A stretch of DNA of 64,000 nt, from the NCBI RefSeq assembly GCF_024055895.1, contig NZ_JAMXLE010000001.1, positions 2,036,602-2,100,601 on the forward strand. The letters run 5' to 3'. The stretch comes from Rhizobium sp. L1K21. Its GTDB lineage: Bacteria; Pseudomonadota; Alphaproteobacteria; Rhizobiales; Rhizobiaceae. This document shows, piece by piece, positions 56,055 to 64,000 of the stretch (position 1 is its first letter; every line of letters begins with the position of its first letter). Under the pieces are notes generated by a model. It was given only the letters and a program-made list of their open reading frames with translations. It had not been told where the DNA came from and did not search any database. Position numbers and translations under genes: made by a program.

Positions 56055-57941
56055 TCAGCGGGCCGGATCGAGCCGCATCACAATGCCAAGATCATCGCTT
56101 TCGCGCATGGCCTTGAGCCGCTCTTCGGCCTGGGTTGCTTCGCGCTGACGGTTCCACATCTGCTCGTAGAGACCTTTCTGCTCCAGAAGCTCGGAATGCG
56201 TTCCGCGTTCCACGATTTCACCGGCCTTCAAGACAATAATCTCATCGGCCGTGATGACAGTGGAAAGACGGTGGGCGATGACCAGCGTCGTGCGGCCTCT
56301 GGAAATGGCATCGAGTGCTGCCTGGATTTCCTGCTCGGTGTGGGTATCGAGCGCAGAGGTCGCCTCGTCCAGCATCAGGATCGGCGGCGCCTTCAGGATC
56401 GTGCGAGCAATGGCAACGCGCTGCTTTTCGCCGCCCGAAAGCTTGAGGCCGCGCTCGCCCACCATGGAATCGAAGCCTTCCGGAAGTGAGCGAATGAAGT
56501 GGCCAATCTGGGCGACTTCGGCTGCGGCTTCCACCTCCTTGCGGGTGGCTGACGGGCGGCCATAGGAAATGTTGTAGGCAACGGTGTCGTTAAACAGCAC
56601 CGTGTCCTGCGGCACCATGCCGATGGCGGCGCGCAGGCTCTCTTGGGTCACATCGCGCACATCCTGACCGTCGATGCGGACAGAGCCTTCCTGCACATCG
56701 TAGAAGCGATAGAGAAGCCGTGAGAGCGTGGATTTGCCAGCACCAGAGGGGCCAACGACGGCCACGGTCTTTCCCGCAGGCACCTTGAACGAAATGCCCT
56801 TGAGGATCGGTCGTGCCTGATCGTAGGCGAAGTGGACATTGTCGAATTCGATTTCACCCTTTTCCACCTGCAACGGTGTCGCGCCGGGCTTGTCGACAAC
56901 CTCTGCTTCCACGTCGAGCAGCTGGAACATCTGTTCGATATCGGTCAGGCCCTGGCGGATTTCGCGATAGACGAAGCCGATAAAATTGAGCGGGATCGAC
57001 AGCTGCATGAGCATGGTGTTGATGAAGACGAAATCGCCGATCGTGTGCGTGCCGTTTTGCACCGAAAGGGCGGACAGGACGAGCATGACAGCCGTGCCAA
57101 CGCCAAAGATAGCAGCCTGGCCGAAGTTCAGCCAGCCAAGCGAGGTCCAGACTTGCGTCGCCGACCGCTCATAGCGCTCCATGGAAGCGTCAAAGCGCTT
57201 GGCCTCCATCTCCTCGTTGCCGAAATATTTCACGGTCTCGAAATTCAGGAGCGAGTCGATGGCCTTTGTGTTGGCCTCGGTGTCGGAATCGTTCATGGCG
57301 CGGCGAATGCCAATCCGCCAATCACTGGCGCGCACGGTGAACCAGATGTAGAGCCAGACGGTCATCGCGGTCACGAAGAGATAGGAAAAGCCATATCCCC
57401 ACCAGAAGATGGCGGCGGTCAGTGCGAATTCCAAAAGCGTTGGAACCGTGTTGAGGATGGTGAAGCGCACGATGGCTTCAATGCCCTTTGTACCGCGCTC
57501 GATGATGCGCGAGAGCCCGCCGGTGCGCCGTTCGAGATGAAAGCGCAGCGACAGTCTGTGCATGTGCACAAAGGTGCGGAAAGCAAGCTGGCGCACGGCG
57601 TGCTGCCCAACACTGGCAAACAGTGCATCGCGCAGCTGATTGAGCCCCGCCTGCACAAGCCGCGCGACATTATAGGCAATGACCAGCATAACCGCACCCA
57701 ACAGGAATTGCGGCATGAAGTCCGGCGTTGACGGCTTGCCATTCAGTGCGTCTGTTGCCCATTTGAAGAAATAGGGAACCAGCAACAAGACGACTTTGGA
57801 AAGAACAAGAAAGAGTGCGGCCCACATGACCCGCATCTTCAGGTCCGGCCGGTCTGATGGCCACATGTAAGGCCAGAGATTACGCAGAGTATTAAACGGA
57901 TTACTATCGTCCGCAGAGACGGTTTTTCTGGCTTCGGCCAT
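56055..57941 (-). CDS. ABC transporter ATP-binding/permease, Atm1-like
   Basis: This 628-residue fusion of a six-helix membrane domain and an ABC ATPase begins MAEARKTVSADDSNPFNTLR. Motifs are Walker [11 protein letters not shown], signature LSGGEKQRVA, and MLDEATSALD. The membrane domain resembles the Atm1/HMT1 group of heavy-metal or glutathione-conjugate exporters, which includes bacterial Atm1. GGGGAGG six bases before the ATG at 57941 fixes the start. The protein would act as a dimer in the inner membrane. Confidence 0.88.
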   Translation of the reverse strand: MAEARKTVSADDSNPFNTLRNLWPYMWPSDRPDLKMRVMWAALFLVLSKVVLLLVPYFFKWATDALNGKPSTPDFMPQFLLGAVMLVIAYNVARLVQAGLNQLRDALFASVGQHAVRQLAFRTFVHMHRLSLRFHLERRTGGLSRIIERGTKGIEAIVRFTILNTVPTLLEFALTAAIFWWGYGFSYLFVTAMTVWLYIWFTVRASDWRIGIRRAMNDSDTEANTKAIDSLLNFETVKYFGNEEMEAKRFDASMERYERSATQVWTSLGWLNFGQAAIFGVGTAVMLVLSALSVQNGTHTIGDFVFINTMLMQLSIPLNFIGFVYREIRQGLTDIEQMFQLLDVEAEVVDKPGATPLQVEKGEIEFDNVHFAYDQARPILKGISFKVPAGKTVAVVGPSGAGKSTLSRLLYRFYDVQEGSVRIDGQDVRDVTQESLRAAIGMVPQDTVLFNDTVAYNISYGRPSATRKEVEAAAEVAQIGHFIRSLPEGFDSMVGERGLKLSGGEKQRVAIARTILKAPPILMLDEATSALDTHTEQEIQAALDAISRGRTTLVIAHRLSTVITADEIIVLKAGEIVERGTHSELLEQKGLYEQMWNRQREATQAEERLKAMRESDDLGIVMRLDPAR

Positions 57942-57985
57942 CCCGGGCCTCCCCAATTCTTTTCTTTTCGCTTATTCGGTCAATG

Positions 57986-58021
57986 AAAATGCGGCAGCTC
58001 TTTGCGAAGCCGCCGCATTTT
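57986..58021 (-). terminator. Hairpin between the LysM gene and the ABC exporter
   Basis: AAAATGCGGC (57986-57995) and GCCGCATTTT (58012-58021) form a perfect 10-bp stem around a 16-base loop. On the minus strand it follows the LysM gene by about 50 bases and ends about 45 bases before the ABC exporter start, so it is a likely terminator for the LysM transcript. Confidence 0.65.
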
Positions 58022-58072
58022 TGACAAATAGGGTTAGCCACACGGCAGCGCAATGCCGCCGTCCGAACTTTA

Positions 58073-60202
58073 TTACCGGGACTGCAAATTCCGGTTTGTC
58101 TCCTCAGCCTTCAGGTCGTCTTCCAGAACATCTTGCGGAATTTTGAAGACCTGGCCGGGATTGATCATGTTCGGATCGAGGATTTCCTTCTGGTTGGCCA
58201 GATAGATCGTCGTGTAGCGAATGCCCTTGCCATAGAGGCGACGCGATATCTGCCACAGCGTATCGCCACGGCGAATGACCACGGCATTTTCGTCGTTTTC
58301 AAGCGGTGCCTGCTCGATCGTCTTCGGGCTTTGGTCAGCGACCTGCGTCTCACTCTGCTCCGAGGCCGGTTTTGCCTGTTCAGACATATTGTCAGCGGAG
58401 GCCGCAGGGGGCTCAACCTGTGCAATATTCTCGCTGACGGCATCGGCTGTAACCGGAGCAATGGCCTCTGCTGCGGCCTTTTCGATGCTCGGGATGGCGG
58501 CTGCAACCGCTGCCGGGTCATCCTTCAAGCCGTCAAGGATTTTCAGCGCATCCGCAGCACTTGCCGCCGCCTTGTCCGCTGCCGCCATAGTTTGCTGACT
58601 GGCTTCCGGTCCCGGCTTGAAGGAAGCTAGCGCATTCAGCGCAATTTTGGTTGCTGAACGCGCAGCGGCCAGTGCATCCGTTTCCGGTGTCTTGCCATCC
58701 GCGAAGAGGCCCTTCAAGAGGACCAGCGCCTTGGCGGTTTCCTCGCGCAACTGGGTCAATTGCGAAATCGCCAGGCCGTCGGGCGAGTTTACCGCTGCGG
58801 CAGCATTGTCGGTGTTGGCTGCAACGGCAACACGCGCACCTTCTGGACGGTTGAACGGCACGGAGGCGCGAACGACGACCTTTCCGGTGGCCTTTTCGAT
58901 AACATCAGCGCGAATGATATGGTTGCCCACGGTAAGCGGCATGACACCTTCGGCCACGAAATGCCCTTCTGCATCCGCAGTCGTGTCGCCCACCAGCTTG
59001 TCGTCGGCATAGACCTTCAGTGCCGCACCTGGCAGCGCCTCGCCGGCGACATAGATATTGTCGCCTTCCAGCTCGACAGCGGTGACTCGGATCTCGGCTG
59101 GCTGTGTCTGCGCCGCTGTGGCTGGTGCAGCGTTTGCCATCTGCGACGTCGCTTCGCCTTGTTCGCTCGATCCCGCATCCTCGGTCTTTGGCTCCGTGGC
59201 AGCCGGGGCTGCCGTTTCCGCCTGCGCAGAGGGCGCAGCGTCTGCAGTTTCCTGGGATGGCTGGACCGCGGCTACTTCTGGTTCGGCCTGCGGCATGGTC
59301 AAAATGCGGCTTGCCTCACCCGGCTTGGAAACCATGGCAAGCAATTCGCCGCTCTGATCCTCGGGCACGGAAACGGTCGCCACTTCTTCCGACACGGTCG
59401 TATTGCCGTCCTTATCCGTCACACGCAGAACCAGCTGGTGATCGCCGGCGGCGAGCGGCTGATCGAGAACGATCGCGAAATCGCCGGTGGCGTCAATGTC
59501 CTGCGTTGCAATAACCTTGTCGCCATCAACGAGTTCAATGCGTGCGCCGGGCGTTCCCTTGCCGGCAATCACGGTGGAACCATCCTTTTCGACCCGTAGA
59601 ACATCGAATGTCGGCATTTGAGCGATTGCCGTTGGTGCTGCCCCGGTCTCACTGTCCTCTTCGGGCGCGGCAGCAACCTTGTCATCGGACTTCATTCCGA
59701 AAAAGTCTTTCAAACCGGTCACGGCAGCAGCTGCGTTTTGCGCATCATCGGGGATCGACTTGACCGCTGCGAGCGCTTTGGCGGCGTTTTCCTTCATGCC
59801 TGAGACAACGCTATCGACGGCAGACTCAGCACCCTCGGGCGCCTGAAAATCTGTGATGGCCTTCAATGCCGCCTCGGCCTTGGCCTTGGCGTCTGCAAGC
59901 TCTTCTTCTGAAGGGATGCGGCCATTTTCAAAAAGGCTCTGAAGGCTTGCTGCTGCTGCTTCGGCATCCGATTTCAGACGCTCGACCTTTTCCATGATTT
60001 CGGGGCTCGACAGCGCTTCCTTGACGCGATCAGCCTTGTCGGCGGCATCCCCTGCTGCTTCTTTGGCTGCCTCGGTGACGTCGCCCGCCTTATCGGCCAG
60101 CTCATCGGCACCCTTGCGCCCCGGCAAGACAAAGAAAATCATCACGACCGCAGCAATTGCCACAACAAGAAGTGCCACCAGTCCGGCGCGGTTTTTCATC
60201 AT
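58073..60202 (-). CDS. LysM-domain protein with membrane anchor
   Basis: This 709-residue protein starts MMKNRAGLVALLVVAIAAVV, with one N-terminal membrane helix (about residues 7-28). Long Ala/Lys/Glu/Asp-rich helical regions (about 35-175 and 480-600) alternate with beta-rich segments holding two bacterial Ig-like repeats (STVIAGKGTPGARIELVDGD and NIYVAGEALPGAALKVYADD). A C-terminal LysM domain (RRGDTLWQISRRLYGKG) binds peptidoglycan. It probably links the inner membrane to the cell wall. The ATG at 60202 was chosen because CAGGAG lies nine bases upstream; an earlier ATG is possible. Confidence 0.82.
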   Translation of the reverse strand: MMKNRAGLVALLVVAIAAVVMIFFVLPGRKGADELADKAGDVTEAAKEAAGDAADKADRVKEALSSPEIMEKVERLKSDAEAAAASLQSLFENGRIPSEEELADAKAKAEAALKAITDFQAPEGAESAVDSVVSGMKENAAKALAAVKSIPDDAQNAAAAVTGLKDFFGMKSDDKVAAAPEEDSETGAAPTAIAQMPTFDVLRVEKDGSTVIAGKGTPGARIELVDGDKVIATQDIDATGDFAIVLDQPLAAGDHQLVLRVTDKDGNTTVSEEVATVSVPEDQSGELLAMVSKPGEASRILTMPQAEPEVAAVQPSQETADAAPSAQAETAAPAATEPKTEDAGSSEQGEATSQMANAAPATAAQTQPAEIRVTAVELEGDNIYVAGEALPGAALKVYADDKLVGDTTADAEGHFVAEGVMPLTVGNHIIRADVIEKATGKVVVRASVPFNRPEGARVAVAANTDNAAAAVNSPDGLAISQLTQLREETAKALVLLKGLFADGKTPETDALAAARSATKIALNALASFKPGPEASQQTMAAADKAAASAADALKILDGLKDDPAAVAAAIPSIEKAAAEAIAPVTADAVSENIAQVEPPAASADNMSEQAKPASEQSETQVADQSPKTIEQAPLENDENAVVIRRGDTLWQISRRLYGKGIRYTTIYLANQKEILDPNMINPGQVFKIPQDVLEDDLKAEETNRNLQSR

Positions 60203-60381
60203 CGTTTCCATCTCCTGCACGGCCCTGCAGGCCCGCTATGCCGCGCTGCGGCAAATTCCCCTGCCTGATTGCTACCGATTTCTGTGTGTTGACACAAGCT
60301 TTTCCCTAAAATCCAAGGGATTACGACCAAAAAAGCCGTGAATTTCTTGACCCAAACTCGCCTTGAATGTCTTGTCAAAGA

Positions 60382-60993
60382 ATGAGCGATAAAACGGATA
60401 CGATTCGCAGCATCTGCGTATACTGTGGTTCCCGACCGGGACTGGACGCGGCCTATGTGGAGGCTGGACATCAACTTGGCAGAGCCATTGCCGAAAACGG
60501 GCTGCGGCTTGTTTACGGCGGAGGCACGCGCGGCATCATGGGTGCAGTTGCCGCAAGCACCATGTCAAATGGTGGAAGCGTTCTCGGGATTATTCCGGAA
60601 TTTCTGATGAACAAGGAAGCCACCGAAGAGGCGCTGACCGAGCTCACCGAACTGGTGGTGACGGAAAACATGCATCAACGCAAACACCGGATGTTTGAAG
60701 AGGCGGACGCCTTTGTGACATTGCCCGGCGGCATCGGCACGCTGGAAGAGATCGTGGAAATCATGACCTGGTCACAGCTCGGCCACCACAAAAAACCGAT
60801 GGTTTTCGCCAATATCAACGGTTTCTGGGATCCGATGCTGAAGCTTCTGGAGCATATGCGCGCCGCCGGCTTCGTCCATACCGGGCATCTCGTGCAGCCG
60901 CTCGTGGTCGACCGCGCAGAGGACATTGTTCCTGCAATTCTCGCCGCAGCGCGCAGCAATGGTGGCGACGACCACGTCATCGACAAGATGTGA
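60382..60993 (+). CDS. LOG family protein (TIGR00730)
   Basis: This 203-residue protein has the LOG signatures GGGTRGIMGAVA and PGGIGTLEEIVEIMTWSQLG, which hold the phosphate-binding and catalytic residues. Family members cleave cytokinin nucleotides or AMP to free base and ribose-5-phosphate. The starting residues are MSDKTDTIRSICVYCGSRPG. It is divergent from the LysM gene. The true bacterial substrate is unclear. Confidence 0.88.
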   Translation: MSDKTDTIRSICVYCGSRPGLDAAYVEAGHQLGRAIAENGLRLVYGGGTRGIMGAVAASTMSNGGSVLGIIPEFLMNKEATEEALTELTELVVTENMHQRKHRMFEEADAFVTLPGGIGTLEEIVEIMTWSQLGHHKKPMVFANINGFWDPMLKLLEHMRAAGFVHTGHLVQPLVVDRAEDIVPAILAAARSNGGDDHVIDKM

Positions 60994-61027
60994 TCTGCGG
61001 ATAAAGCCTGAAATCCCTTTACAGGTT

Positions 61028-61957
61028 TCAGTCCGTCAGCGGCGGTTTGCGGATGAGGTTCCGGATCATCGGCCAGGAATAGATGATGAGCGCCGACCAG
61101 ATAAAGCCGAATGCAATGAGCTTTTGAAAGCTGAAGGGCTCATGGAACACGAAGACGGCAATCAGGAAGATGAGTGTCGGCGAGATATATTGCATGATGC
61201 CGATGGTGGAGAGGCGAAGTCTCTTCGCCCCATTCGCGTACATCATCAGCGGGATGGCCGTTGCAAGGCCGCAGGCCAGCAACAGAAGCATATCCGCATA
61301 ACCCGTTGAGCCAAAATGCCCCTGCCCGGTAGCCTGCAGATAGATGACGTAAGGAACGGCGGCAATCGACAGGATGGCGACTTCCAAGAAGAAGCCCTGA
61401 TTGGGGCCAACCGGCAGCGTCTTGCGGAAGAAGGCATAAAAGCCCCAGGAAAACATGAGGATGAGCGAGACCCAGGGCAGACCGCCGGTCTCAAGGCTCA
61501 AAATGACCACAGCAATGGCGGCAAGGCCGATGGCGCCCCATTGACCAAGCGTGAGCTTTTCGCGCAACAAGACCGAGGCGAGGAAGATCGAGAACAAGGG
61601 ATTGATGTAATAGCCGAGCGCTGCCTCGACCGTGTGTCCGGCACCGACGGCCCACACGTAAGTGCCCCAATTGATGGTGATGATCGAGGCTGTGAGGGCG
61701 GCCATGGCCAGTATCTTCGGCGAACGGATAGCGGCTTTGAGATCAGCGGTGCGGCGAATTGCAAGCAGCACGGCACCGGCGACGGGAACGGACCAGATGA
61801 TGCGATGCGCAATCACCTCCACGGGTGACATCAGGGCGGTCGCTTTCAGCAGCAGCGGCAAAAAGCCCCACAGGAGATAGGCCGTCAGCGCGAAGAAGAA
61901 GCCTTCGATCGTGTCTTCATTCTTGACGGGCGTTACGATGTTTTGCGGGGCTGCCAT
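61028..61957 (-). CDS. rarD: RarD/EamA family permease
   Basis: This 309-residue membrane protein has ten hydrophobic segments in two EamA halves. It contains GFFFALTAYLLWGFLPLLLK, VEVIAHRIIWSVP and NWGTYVWAVGAGHTVEAALG (with YINPLFSIFLASV), which are typical of RarD. It is named after chloramphenicol-sensitivity mutants but the physiological substrate is not known. It lies downstream of a small ORF and cimA on the same strand. Confidence 0.85.
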   Translation of the reverse strand: MAAPQNIVTPVKNEDTIEGFFFALTAYLLWGFLPLLLKATALMSPVEVIAHRIIWSVPVAGAVLLAIRRTADLKAAIRSPKILAMAALTASIITINWGTYVWAVGAGHTVEAALGYYINPLFSIFLASVLLREKLTLGQWGAIGLAAIAVVILSLETGGLPWVSLILMFSWGFYAFFRKTLPVGPNQGFFLEVAILSIAAVPYVIYLQATGQGHFGSTGYADMLLLLACGLATAIPLMMYANGAKRLRLSTIGIMQYISPTLIFLIAVFVFHEPFSFQKLIAFGFIWSALIIYSWPMIRNLIRKPPLTD

Positions 61958-62044
61958 TTGACGTCTCGATCATTCCAAAACGCCTGACTACCTGTGGCAT
62001 TGCGTGATGGGCAAATTCATTTTTTTGAAGTGTGCACTGCACTG

Positions 62045-62191
62045 TCACAGGCAGTAGGCAAGTCCCTGTTCAAGGTAGACCAGGAAAATATCGGTGCCGA
62101 GGTAATACCAGGCGGCAAGGACAGGCAGCAGCAAAAACGCCGAGGCGATGCCACTTGCCAATATCCATGTGGGAACCCGCCCCTCAGCCAT
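62045..62191 (-). CDS. Small membrane protein between cimA and rarD
   Basis: This 48-codon frame reads MAEGRVPTWILASGIASAFL and on to LEQGLAYCL, with two hydrophobic stretches (about residues 9-25 and 32-47). It starts three bases after the cimA stop. GGAG within the cimA end lies seven bases before the ATG, a good ribosome site. The coding look and the tight spacing support a real small gene, but no family was recognised. Confidence 0.45.
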   Translation of the reverse strand: MAEGRVPTWILASGIASAFLLLPVLAAWYYLGTDIFLVYLEQGLAYCL

Positions 62192-62194
62192 CAC

Positions 62195-63811
62195 CTACTC
62201 CGCTGCCATCAATCCTGCCTGGCCGCGGTTTTTCATCAGCTTGTAGATGATGGAATCCATCAGGGCCTGGAAGGATGCGTCAATGATATTATCCGAAACG
62301 CCAACAGTCCACCAGCGCCGGCCCGAACCATCAGCCGATTCGATGAGAACGCGGGTGATGGCCTCCGTGCCGCCATTGAGGATACGCACCTTGTAATCCA
62401 CCAGTTCGAGGTCTTCGATTTCCGGCTGGTATTTGCCGAGATCCTTGCGGAAGGCGATATCGAGCGCGTTGACCGGGCCTGAACCTTCGGCAACCGACAT
62501 GACCTCATTGCCATCGACATCGACCTTCACCACGGCTTCGGAAACGGTTTTCAGGTTGCCATTGGCGTCGAAGCGACGCTCGACCATGACCCGGAAACTC
62601 TCGACCTTGAAGAATTCAGGAACCGAGCCCAACGTGTTCAAGGCGAGGATTTCAAAGCTCGCATCGGCGGCCTCATAGGCATAGCCCTGCGCTTCTCGCT
62701 CCTTGACGATCGAGATCAGCGTATCAAGGCGCGGATCGTCCTTCGCCACGGTGATGCCGCGGCGCTTGAGCGCATTGAGGAAGTTCGACTTGCCGCCCTG
62801 ATCGGAGACCATGACCTTGCGCGTGTTGCCGACCGTTTCCGGCTCGACATGCTCATAGGTGCGCGGATCTTTCAAAAGCGCCGAGGCGTGAATGCCGGCT
62901 TTGGTCGCAAAGGCAGAGGCGCCGACATAGGGAAGCTGGGTATCAGGCGAGCGGTTCAGCAATTCGTCGAAAGCGCGCGAAAGCTGCGTCAGACCTTCGA
63001 GGCGAGTTGCATCAATGCCGGTTTCGAAACGGGTGTTATAGGCGTCCTTGAGGATCAGCGTCGGGATGATGGTTACGAGATTGGCATTGCCGCAGCGTTC
63101 GCCAATGCCGTTCAATGTGCCCTGCACCTGGCGCACGCCAGCCTCGATGGCTGCAAGCGAATTGGCCACAGCCTGTCCGGTGTCATTGTGGGCATGGATG
63201 CCGAGGTGATCGCCCGGCACGCCATGGGCAATCACGGTTGCGATGATGTCCCTGATTTCGGACGGCTGGGTGCCGCCATTGGTGTCACAGAGAACGACCC
63301 ATCGTGCACCGGCCTCATAAGCGGTCTTGGCGCAGGCGAGCGCATAGTCCGGGTTGGCCTTGTAACCATCGAAGAAATGCTCGCAATCAACCATCGCCTC
63401 CTTGCCGACGCCGACAGCGGCTTTGACAGACTGATCGATGCTTTCCAGGTTTTCTTCATTGGTGCAGCCGAGCGCGACTTCCACATGGTAGTCCCAGCTC
63501 TTGGCGACATAACAGATGGCATCCGAACGCGACTGGAGAAGCTGGGCGAGACCCGGATCATTGGAAACGGAGACCCCTGCCCGCTTGGTCATGCCGAAGG
63601 CGACGAAAGACGATGTGCTTGTTCGCTTGGCGGAGAAGAAAGCCGTATCGGTCGGGTTGGCACCGGGATAGCCGCCTTCCACATAGTCCAGCCCGAACGC
63701 GTCCAGCATCTTGGCAATGGCAATCTTGTCCTCGACAGAGAAATCCACGCCGGGCGTCTGCTGTCCGTCGCGCAGTGTCGTGTCGAAGAGGTAGATGCGT
63801 TCTTTGGTCAT
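62195..63811 (-). CDS. cimA: (R)-citramalate synthase
   Basis: This 538-residue enzyme begins MTKERIYLFDTTLRDGQQTP, with the HMG-CoA-lyase-like TIM barrel (DTTLRDG metal-binding motif, HNDTGQAVANSLAAIEAG, NGIGERCGNANLVTIIP) and a C-terminal regulatory LeuA dimer domain (about residues 400-515). The length and the C-terminal region fit citramalate synthase rather than LeuA. It condenses pyruvate and acetyl-CoA to citramalate, a route to isoleucine. The ATG at 63811 was chosen because the upstream in-frame extension is built from out-of-frame duplicate sequence. The region around this start is duplicated. Confidence 0.88.
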   Translation of the reverse strand: MTKERIYLFDTTLRDGQQTPGVDFSVEDKIAIAKMLDAFGLDYVEGGYPGANPTDTAFFSAKRTSTSSFVAFGMTKRAGVSVSNDPGLAQLLQSRSDAICYVAKSWDYHVEVALGCTNEENLESIDQSVKAAVGVGKEAMVDCEHFFDGYKANPDYALACAKTAYEAGARWVVLCDTNGGTQPSEIRDIIATVIAHGVPGDHLGIHAHNDTGQAVANSLAAIEAGVRQVQGTLNGIGERCGNANLVTIIPTLILKDAYNTRFETGIDATRLEGLTQLSRAFDELLNRSPDTQLPYVGASAFATKAGIHASALLKDPRTYEHVEPETVGNTRKVMVSDQGGKSNFLNALKRRGITVAKDDPRLDTLISIVKEREAQGYAYEAADASFEILALNTLGSVPEFFKVESFRVMVERRFDANGNLKTVSEAVVKVDVDGNEVMSVAEGSGPVNALDIAFRKDLGKYQPEIEDLELVDYKVRILNGGTEAITRVLIESADGSGRRWWTVGVSDNIIDASFQALMDSIIYKLMKNRGQAGLMAAE

Positions 63812-64000
63812 TGCTTTGTCCCCCGCATCGCAAACGCCCGATTGTCTGTCTGCACGTCCTCGTTCGCTGCGCTCCTGCGGGCGTGCGGGTGCGTCTGCTG
63901 CCCGTCGCGCAGTGTCGTGTCGAAGAGGTAGATGCGTTCTTTGGTCATTGCTTTGTCCCCCGCATCGCAAACGCCCGATTGTCTGTCTGCACGTCCTCGT
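63754..64000. repeat. 137-bp direct tandem duplication at the cimA start (second copy cut by window end)
   Basis: Bases 63754-63863 match bases 63891-64000 with one difference seen (T at 63764, C at 63901), a period of 137. The unit covers about the first 19 codons of cimA, its ribosome-site region and about 50 bases upstream. The window ends inside the second copy, so more copies may follow. Confidence 0.9.
63808..63948 (-). other. 46-codon leader frame created by the duplication
   Basis: The second copy of the cimA start gives an ATG at 63948. The frame reads MTKERIYLFDTTLRDGQQTH, identical to cimA for the first 19 codons, then leaves the homology and ends after 46 codons at a TGA (63808-63810). 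This stop overlaps the true cimA ATG as ATGA. Because 137 is not a multiple of three, the two starts are in different frames. It could act as a coupled leader or be a silent by-product. Confidence 0.4.

Noticed and set aside
62849..63931. 360-codon open frame on the plus strand
   Set aside because: It is antisense to cimA, and its end is inside the duplicated segment.
63812..63970. Longer N-terminus for cimA
   Set aside because: The in-frame extension translates duplicated cimA DNA in the wrong frame and has no cimA-like sequence; the family start is the ATG at 63811.

Overview
The window looks like chromosomal DNA of a GC-rich alphaproteobacterium of the order Hyphomicrobiales, most likely a relative of Brucella/Ochrobactrum. 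The evidence is the order of housekeeping blocks: pepA-holC, lptF-lptG-lptD-surA-pdxA-rsmA, gmk-yicC-mltG-fabF-acpP-fabG-fabD, rpsF-rpsR-DUF2232-rplI, dnaB-alr-radA-cvpA-purF, and pssA-psd. CtrA-type TTAA-N7-TTAAC boxes, a HisKA_2 histidine kinase and Tad-type pseudopilins also fit. The genus is an inference from gene order and protein style, not from a database match.

Layout. 0-9.5 kb: the 5' part of an acyl-CoA dehydrogenase behind a TetR-like palindrome, a sensor kinase, an MFS carrier, an ABC-F ATPase, a lipoprotein polysaccharide deacetylase, two TadE-like pseudopilins, and pepA-holC. 9.6-18 kb: a PAP2 phosphatase and the LPS-export/outer-membrane operon lptF-lptG-lptD-surA-pdxA-rsmA, whose genes overlap or abut. 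18-24.7 kb: gmk, yicC, mltG and the fatty-acid synthesis cluster, all on the minus strand. 24.8-31.4 kb: an accessory stretch rich in calcium-related genes, with a Ca/Na exchanger, two paralogous proteins with GGxGxD repeats, two small one-span membrane proteins, a hydroxynitrile-lyase-like cupin and a ChaA-type Ca/H antiporter. 31.4-36.6 kb: a defence island. It holds three ATGA-overlapped genes (a small ribbon-helix-helix-like protein, a C5-cytosine DNA methyltransferase, and a GHKL ATPase with a C-terminal PD-(D/E)XK nuclease motif). About 1.7 kb of non-coding DNA packed with several families of palindromic repeats follows. 36.6-54.5 kb: ribosomal and replication genes with inserted accessory genes (PACE efflux protein, AraC regulator, molybdopterin oxidoreductase, PilZ protein). 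54.7-64 kb: a diguanylate cyclase, an Atm1-like ABC exporter, a LysM protein, a LOG-family protein, rarD, a small membrane ORF, and cimA with a partial tandem duplication at its start.

The most notable system is the island at 31.7-35.0 kb. A methyltransferase coupled to a MORC/MutL-like GHKL ATPase-nuclease resembles the GHKL-containing restriction-modification systems that have been described by comparative genomics. Here it has a ribbon-helix-helix-like first gene and a perfect palindrome over its predicted -10 element, which suggests self-regulated expression. Other items worth checking are the two repeat proteins behind CtrA-like boxes between two calcium antiporters, and a 137-bp tandem duplication that places a 46-codon copy of the cimA start in ATGA overlap with the true cimA start.
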